Translations under genes and position numbers: made by a program
Shown: piece by piece, positions 60,396-64,000 of the stretch
How positions within the stretch are numbered: position 1 is the stretch's first letter
Layout of the letters: each line of letters begins with the position of its first letter
Assembly: GCF_002163755.1 (NCBI RefSeq)
Contig: NZ_CP015863.1
Location: forward strand, 2,108,001-2,172,000
Direction: 5' to 3'
Length of the DNA stretch: 64,000 bases
DNA from: Vibrio campbellii CAIM 519 = NBRC 15631 = ATCC 25920
GTDB taxonomy: Bacteria; Pseudomonadota; Gammaproteobacteria; Enterobacterales; Vibrionaceae
The notes under the pieces: generated by a model
Seen by the model: only the letters and a program-made list of their open reading frames with translations
The model's database searches: none
Told to the model about the DNA's origin: nothing

Positions 60396-61682
60396 TTATT
60401 CACTTTGCAGCGCCTCCAACGGGCTCACTTTTGCGGCTCGGTTGGCAGGCAGCCAAGCAGATGCGACGCCAATAAACACTAAGGTGGAAATCACAATCAC
60501 AACCACAATCCAAGATAGCTCGGGGATCGGTTTTCCAAGGCGTTCATACAGAGTGTTGCCCTCAAGATTTATAGCGCTGATTGCCGATACAATCGCATAC
60601 GTCACACCTAACCCCAGTACACCGCCGAGCATCATGGTCATCAGTGATTGCACTAGGTAGTGAAGACGAATGGCTGTAGGCGTTGCACCGACTGCCATAC
60701 GAACGCCAATATCTCTAGTGGACCGTTTTACCGTGGCATACATTACGTTCGCAATGCCTAAGCCCGCCACGGCAAGCGTGACAAAACCAATGATGCCGAG
60801 AAAACTTTGTAAACCAACCAAGAACTGTTGCATGCTTTTCTGTTTAAGAAACATGTCTTTGACTTGAACAACTTGCTTATCACTCACACTGGCACCGTGT
60901 TTACGCGCGATAACTTGGCGAATAGTCTTTGCCAGTGTTTCACGGTCCGCATGGGCTTGAGGTTCGACATTGATGCCTCCGATATCGCCGTTAGTATGAA
61001 AGCGTTGCCATGTGGCTAGCGGTACAAAACTGGCGTAATTAATTTGATCACCTTGCTCAACTTCAGCACTATTTTTTTCCAACACACCGACTACGGTGAA
61101 CACTTCGCTGCCAATCTTCACTTTTTTCCCTACAGGATTGGTTTTTAGTGTCACTGGCGTAAGCCAACTGAAGTCTTTATTAGGATTAAACAAGTCCGCA
61201 GCAAGTAAGTAGCCAAGAACAACCACCTTACGCATTTCTTTTTGGTCAAGGGGATTTAACCAACGACCTCCGTCCATCGGGGTTAATTTAGTCATGTCGG
61301 CAAAGTCTGTCGTGACAGCAAGTGGCTCTTGCCAAGAACCTCGGTCACCAACCGTAACCCGTTCATCCCATACAGCGGTTGGCGCGATACTTTTCACCTC
61401 AGGTAAGACTTCAATCACCTCGGTATCATCTACATTTAAAGTTAAGAACTTACCTTGATGAAACGCACCGTGATCGACACTCGCCATGCCTCCAGTTAAG
61501 TAAATCAGGTTCCCATTCCCATTCTGCGCGGTTCTCAATACGCCCTGACGAATTCCCTCGCCCACGGCCAACATTGCAGCGATACACAAGGTCGCCCATG
61601 CCACAGCAAGAATGGTCAAACCCAAACGCAGCTTTTCTGCTGCCATTTCTTGGAAGATTTGTCTCATTGGTAGCAACATCAT
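60396..61682 (-). CDS. ABC transporter permease, MacB/FtsX type (second)
   Basis: A 428-residue permease. It has an N-terminal membrane helix (RLGLTILAVAWATLCIAAMLAVGEGI), a large periplasmic MacB-PCD-type domain (about residues 40-285), then three C-terminal helices with the conserved FtsX stretch ATVKRSTRDIGVRMAVGATPTAIRLHYLVQSL. Paired with the permease upstream it could form a heterodimer with the ATPase. Its ATG overlaps the stop of the first permease gene by one base. The substrate is unknown. Confidence 0.9.
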   Translation of the reverse strand: MMLLPMRQIFQEMAAEKLRLGLTILAVAWATLCIAAMLAVGEGIRQGVLRTAQNGNGNLIYLTGGMASVDHGAFHQGKFLTLNVDDTEVIEVLPEVKSIAPTAVWDERVTVGDRGSWQEPLAVTTDFADMTKLTPMDGGRWLNPLDQKEMRKVVVLGYLLAADLFNPNKDFSWLTPVTLKTNPVGKKVKIGSEVFTVVGVLEKNSAEVEQGDQINYASFVPLATWQRFHTNGDIGGINVEPQAHADRETLAKTIRQVIARKHGASVSDKQVVQVKDMFLKQKSMQQFLVGLQSFLGIIGFVTLAVAGLGIANVMYATVKRSTRDIGVRMAVGATPTAIRLHYLVQSLMTMMLGGVLGLGVTYAIVSAISAINLEGNTLYERLGKPIPELSWIVVVIVISTLVFIGVASAWLPANRAAKVSPLEALQSE

Positions 61683-62926
61683 TACGCCCTCGCACTTAAT
61701 GCAATTACGGGGGTGAGACGCGACGCTCGCCTAGCTGGGAAATAAGACGCCAGAAGCGCCAAAACCAGCGTCACGAATAACGACCAAGCAATGGAATCCG
61801 AAGTAATCACAGGTAAACCTAACCAATCCGGCAAACTAATTGAACCAAGTAGTGTAACCACCAAGTAAGCCACCATTAAGCCAAGTGCGGTACCGACAGC
61901 CACCAAAAAGAGCCCTTCGAGGATAAATTGGCTGAGTATGGACTTTTGCGTTGCACCAACCGCCAAGCGCACACCAATTTCTCGAGTTCGCTCTGTCACT
62001 GATAGGAACATGATATTTGCAACACCGAGAGCACCCACGGCCATGGTCATGGCCCCGCTTGCACCAAGGAAAATTTGGATACCACGGAAGATCCCTGTAA
62101 TCACCGCCGCACCTTCGCTGTAATCCGGCAAGCGGATTGCTTCTTTGTCCGTCGGATCAAAGTGCAATTTCTTGGCATAAAAATTAGCAATGGCTTGTCG
62201 GAAGGCAGTGCTATCCATACCGTCGACAGGATTAAGTATTAGCAACCACGGCTTAGCATCCCACAGATCAAGATAAGTGGTATGAGGAATAAAGACTCTA
62301 CGGCTGTCACCAAACGACAAGCCAGCATCTTCGTCTGTCATAATCCCTACCACTAAAAATGGTATTCCATTAATTTTGGTTATTTGACCTATCTGTATAT
62401 CCCCCATCTTCGCGATTTGGTCTCCTAAGATCACAACTCGCGTATGGTTGGCAATATCACTGGGCGATAGGTCTCGCGACCCTTGCTCTAACTTTCTCTT
62501 AACTAAAGAGAAGTAGTGGGAATCAATGCCACTAACGAAACGCGTCAGATTTTGTCCTTTTTCATTGGTAACATTCGCATCCCACTTGGCGTAGAGGCTG
62601 GATGCTTGTTTCACTAAGCCAGATTGTTCGAGTGTTCGGACCTGATCCTGCGAAATGGTAATCTGACGCCGTAAAGGCAAACCTTGCCAAGGCTTACTTG
62701 TACTCGATGGAATGGCCAACTGCACATTATTAGCCATAAATGACAGCTGATTAGTTTGATGGCGATAGAAACCCTCTCCCAACGCAATCAGTACCACAAC
62801 GGAAATCACCCCCCAAGCAATGGCCACGATGGCCAGAATGCTCTTCATGCGATGCGCCATAAGTGTTTGCCATGTTTGCTGCAATAAGGTTTGCTGTAAT
62901 AACGTTTGTTGCAATAGACGGATCAT
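61682..62926 (-). CDS. ABC transporter permease, MacB/FtsX type (first)
   Basis: A 414-residue permease with the same layout as its neighbour: an N-terminal helix (ILAIVAIAWGVISVVVLIALGEGF), a periplasmic domain, then three helices with SVTERTREIGVRLAVGATQKSIL. The N-terminus holds three tandem five-residue repeats (LLQQT x3), encoded by three 15-bp repeats at 62875-62919. Its ATG overlaps the stop of the TolC-like gene by four bases. It belongs to the same operon as the ATPase. Confidence 0.9.
   Translation of the reverse strand: MIRLLQQTLLQQTLLQQTWQTLMAHRMKSILAIVAIAWGVISVVVLIALGEGFYRHQTNQLSFMANNVQLAIPSSTSKPWQGLPLRRQITISQDQVRTLEQSGLVKQASSLYAKWDANVTNEKGQNLTRFVSGIDSHYFSLVKRKLEQGSRDLSPSDIANHTRVVILGDQIAKMGDIQIGQITKINGIPFLVVGIMTDEDAGLSFGDSRRVFIPHTTYLDLWDAKPWLLILNPVDGMDSTAFRQAIANFYAKKLHFDPTDKEAIRLPDYSEGAAVITGIFRGIQIFLGASGAMTMAVGALGVANIMFLSVTERTREIGVRLAVGATQKSILSQFILEGLFLVAVGTALGLMVAYLVVTLLGSISLPDWLGLPVITSDSIAWSLFVTLVLALLASYFPARRASRLTPVIALSARA
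62875..62919. repeat. Three tandem 15-bp repeats in the first permease gene
   Basis: Units are TTTGCTGCAATAAGG, TTTGCTGTAATAACG and TTTGTTGCAATAGAC on the plus strand. They are in frame and encode LLQQT repeats at residues ~4-18 of the permease. Copy-number change would keep the frame, so this is a possible length-variable N-terminus. Confidence 0.75.
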
Positions 62927-64000
62927 GAATTAAATGCTCGGGAGATCAGTACCATAGTGTCGTCATCTAACTTACCTGCGGTTTGCAACAAGCCGATACG
63001 CTGACGCCAGTAGTTGTACAGGTTGTTTTGCAGGCTGTTTTTTGCTTCAAACAAACTATTGTGCGCACTGATCACTTCCGAGACTTCTAACAAGCCGGCA
63101 TCGTAAAGTTTCTCTTTGCTGCGCAACACTTTCTCACGAGAAGTCACCAGCTCGTTCGCCATTAAGACTTGATTCCAGTTGATGTCAACTTGATTAAATT
63201 GCTGGATCACGCGCTTTTGGATGTCGATTTCGACTTTGCGTAAGTCTTGTTTTGCGCTGAGGGTGTTGAGTGACGCTTCGTCCACTCTGGCACGCGTTGC
63301 ACCGTTCAAGTCAATCGGTACACTTAAGGTGATACCAGCGTTGAACTCGCCGTCTTTACGTCGGTCATCATCGTTATACCCAACGCTACCTTTCACCGTT
63401 GGGTAGTAACCGCCTTGGGCTGAGTCTTCAGCAAACTCGCTGGCTTTGACGTTCTGGGCAGCCACCAGCAACTCTGGGCTGCTGTCTTTAGCAAGCTTTA
63501 ACCATTGTTCTTGTGATTCCACCATCATCGGCGGTTGAACAAGGGAGTCAGTGCGAATTTGGTCAACGTCTTGTGGCTCTTGGTTGATCAAAGCCGCCAG
63601 TTCTGCTCGTTTCACTTCTAAATCTGAGCGCGCATTCAAAATACCGGCTTTATCGGCAACTAGTGTCGCACGGATCTCTTCGACATCAACGGATTTCACT
63701 TTACCTGCTCGGTAACGCTTCTCGATGATCTTCAGCAGTTTGGTGCCTTCTTCCAGTTTGGACTGCGCCAGTAGCAGATCCCCCTGCGAGCTTGCCATAT
63801 CCAAATAAGACGAGAGCAGTCTTTGTGCAAGCTCATTGTGTGATTGAGCCAGCTCTAGCTGAGATTTAATGTAGTTGGCATTGGCTTGATCCAAATCTGA
63901 CCACAAGCTGCTGTCCCAGATGGTTTGAGAAAGCGATGCGCCATAACTGTTGGTGTTGTCGGCGGATTCATTCCAATTCGCCGAGGCCGTCGCACTTAAG
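62923..64000 (-). CDS. TolC-family outer membrane efflux channel, 5' part beyond the window
   Basis: The minus-strand frame is open through the window end, encoding at least 359 residues of a TolC-type protein. Heptad-rich helical pairs are visible (YIKSQLELAQSHNELAQRLLSSYLDMAS; GKVKSVDVEEIRATLVADKAGILNARSDLEVKRAELAAL; then RVDEASLNTLSAKQDLRKVEIDIQKRVIQQFNQV), with the family's GYNDDD and LSVPIDL beta parts. The N-terminus and signal peptide lie beyond base 64000. It heads the visible part of the operon with two FtsX-type permeases and an ATPase. The periplasmic adaptor expected for such a tripartite exporter is not in the window and may be upstream. Confidence 0.88.
   Translation of the reverse strand, partial: LSATASANWNESADNTNSYGASLSQTIWDSSLWSDLDQANANYIKSQLELAQSHNELAQRLLSSYLDMASSQGDLLLAQSKLEEGTKLLKIIEKRYRAGKVKSVDVEEIRATLVADKAGILNARSDLEVKRAELAALINQEPQDVDQIRTDSLVQPPMMVESQEQWLKLAKDSSPELLVAAQNVKASEFAEDSAQGGYYPTVKGSVGYNDDDRRKDGEFNAGITLSVPIDLNGATRARVDEASLNTLSAKQDLRKVEIDIQKRVIQQFNQVDINWNQVLMANELVTSREKVLRSKEKLYDAGLLEVSEVISAHNSLFEAKNSLQNNLYNYWRQRIGLLQTAGKLDDDTMVLISRAFNS

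Overview
The window is chromosomal DNA from a marine Vibrio. The Harveyi clade is most likely, but the species is not resolved. The evidence is a Vibrio-type trp operon with fused trpC-trpF, a LuxN-type quorum-sensing hybrid kinase, a VasX-like T6SS effector, a YopT-family T3SS effector with its chaperone, and a metR locus with Vibrio-like content. No rRNA, tRNA, CRISPR array, integrase or transposase gene was seen.

Layout. 1-6.6 kb: trpE (5' end cut by the window edge), trpG, trpD, trpCF, trpB, trpA, closed by a terminator. 6.9-8.2 kb: a dicarboxylate/amino-acid symporter. 8.6-11.5 kb: luxN without the expected luxM synthase gene upstream, plus a small conserved-looking gene. 11.6-13.6 kb: yciB, yciA, a yciI-family gene and a pilotin-like lipoprotein. 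13.7-15.3 kb: a truncated metE beside an intact metR. 15.3-17.8 kb: small or hypothetical genes and a decayed PAS/CBS signalling gene. 18.2-20.6 kb: a YgiQ-type radical SAM gene. 20.8-29.3 kb: an AT-rich accessory block with a VasX/MIX-like effector, its probable immunity protein and two secreted proteins of unknown function. 29.3-34.5 kb: an M4 metalloprotease, a TauD-family dioxygenase and a chemoreceptor. 34.9-39.9 kb: a three-gene glycosyl-transfer operon divergent from a two-component system. 40-46.8 kb: a leucine-rich-repeat protein kinase, a PLP enzyme, a pair of unusual large proteins, a GNAT acetyltransferase and an isochorismatase-family hydrolase. 46.8-49.3 kb: two 131-bp repeats and the mesX-mesD methionine synthase pair. 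49.4-57.1 kb: a second AT-rich block with a DUF1971 protein, MATE exporter, AraC/GyrI-like regulator, CAT/BAHD-like acyltransferase, a divergent BipA-type ribosomal GTPase and a small membrane protein. 57.3-64 kb: a DEDDh exonuclease, a YopT-like effector with its CesT-like chaperone, and an ABC export operon (outer-membrane channel, two permeases, ATPase) running off the right edge.

Functional connections. The metE-type methionine synthase is reduced to a C-terminal piece, while metR and the MetJ operator beside it are kept. About 33 kb away the window carries mesX-mesD, an alternative methionine synthase system, and two MetR-like half-palindromic sites 22 bp apart lie upstream of mesX. This suggests the regulator may now serve the replacement enzyme. 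The 49-57 kb block combines a drug-sensing-type regulator, an exporter, a CAT-like acyltransferase and a second BipA-like GTPase. It looks like an undescribed resistance or self-protection cassette and is the best candidate for a new system. The two effector loci (20.8-25.3 kb for T6SS, 58.0-59.4 kb for T3SS) are orphans, away from any secretion apparatus in the window.

All family assignments come from reading the sequence and recalled family features; no database search was run.
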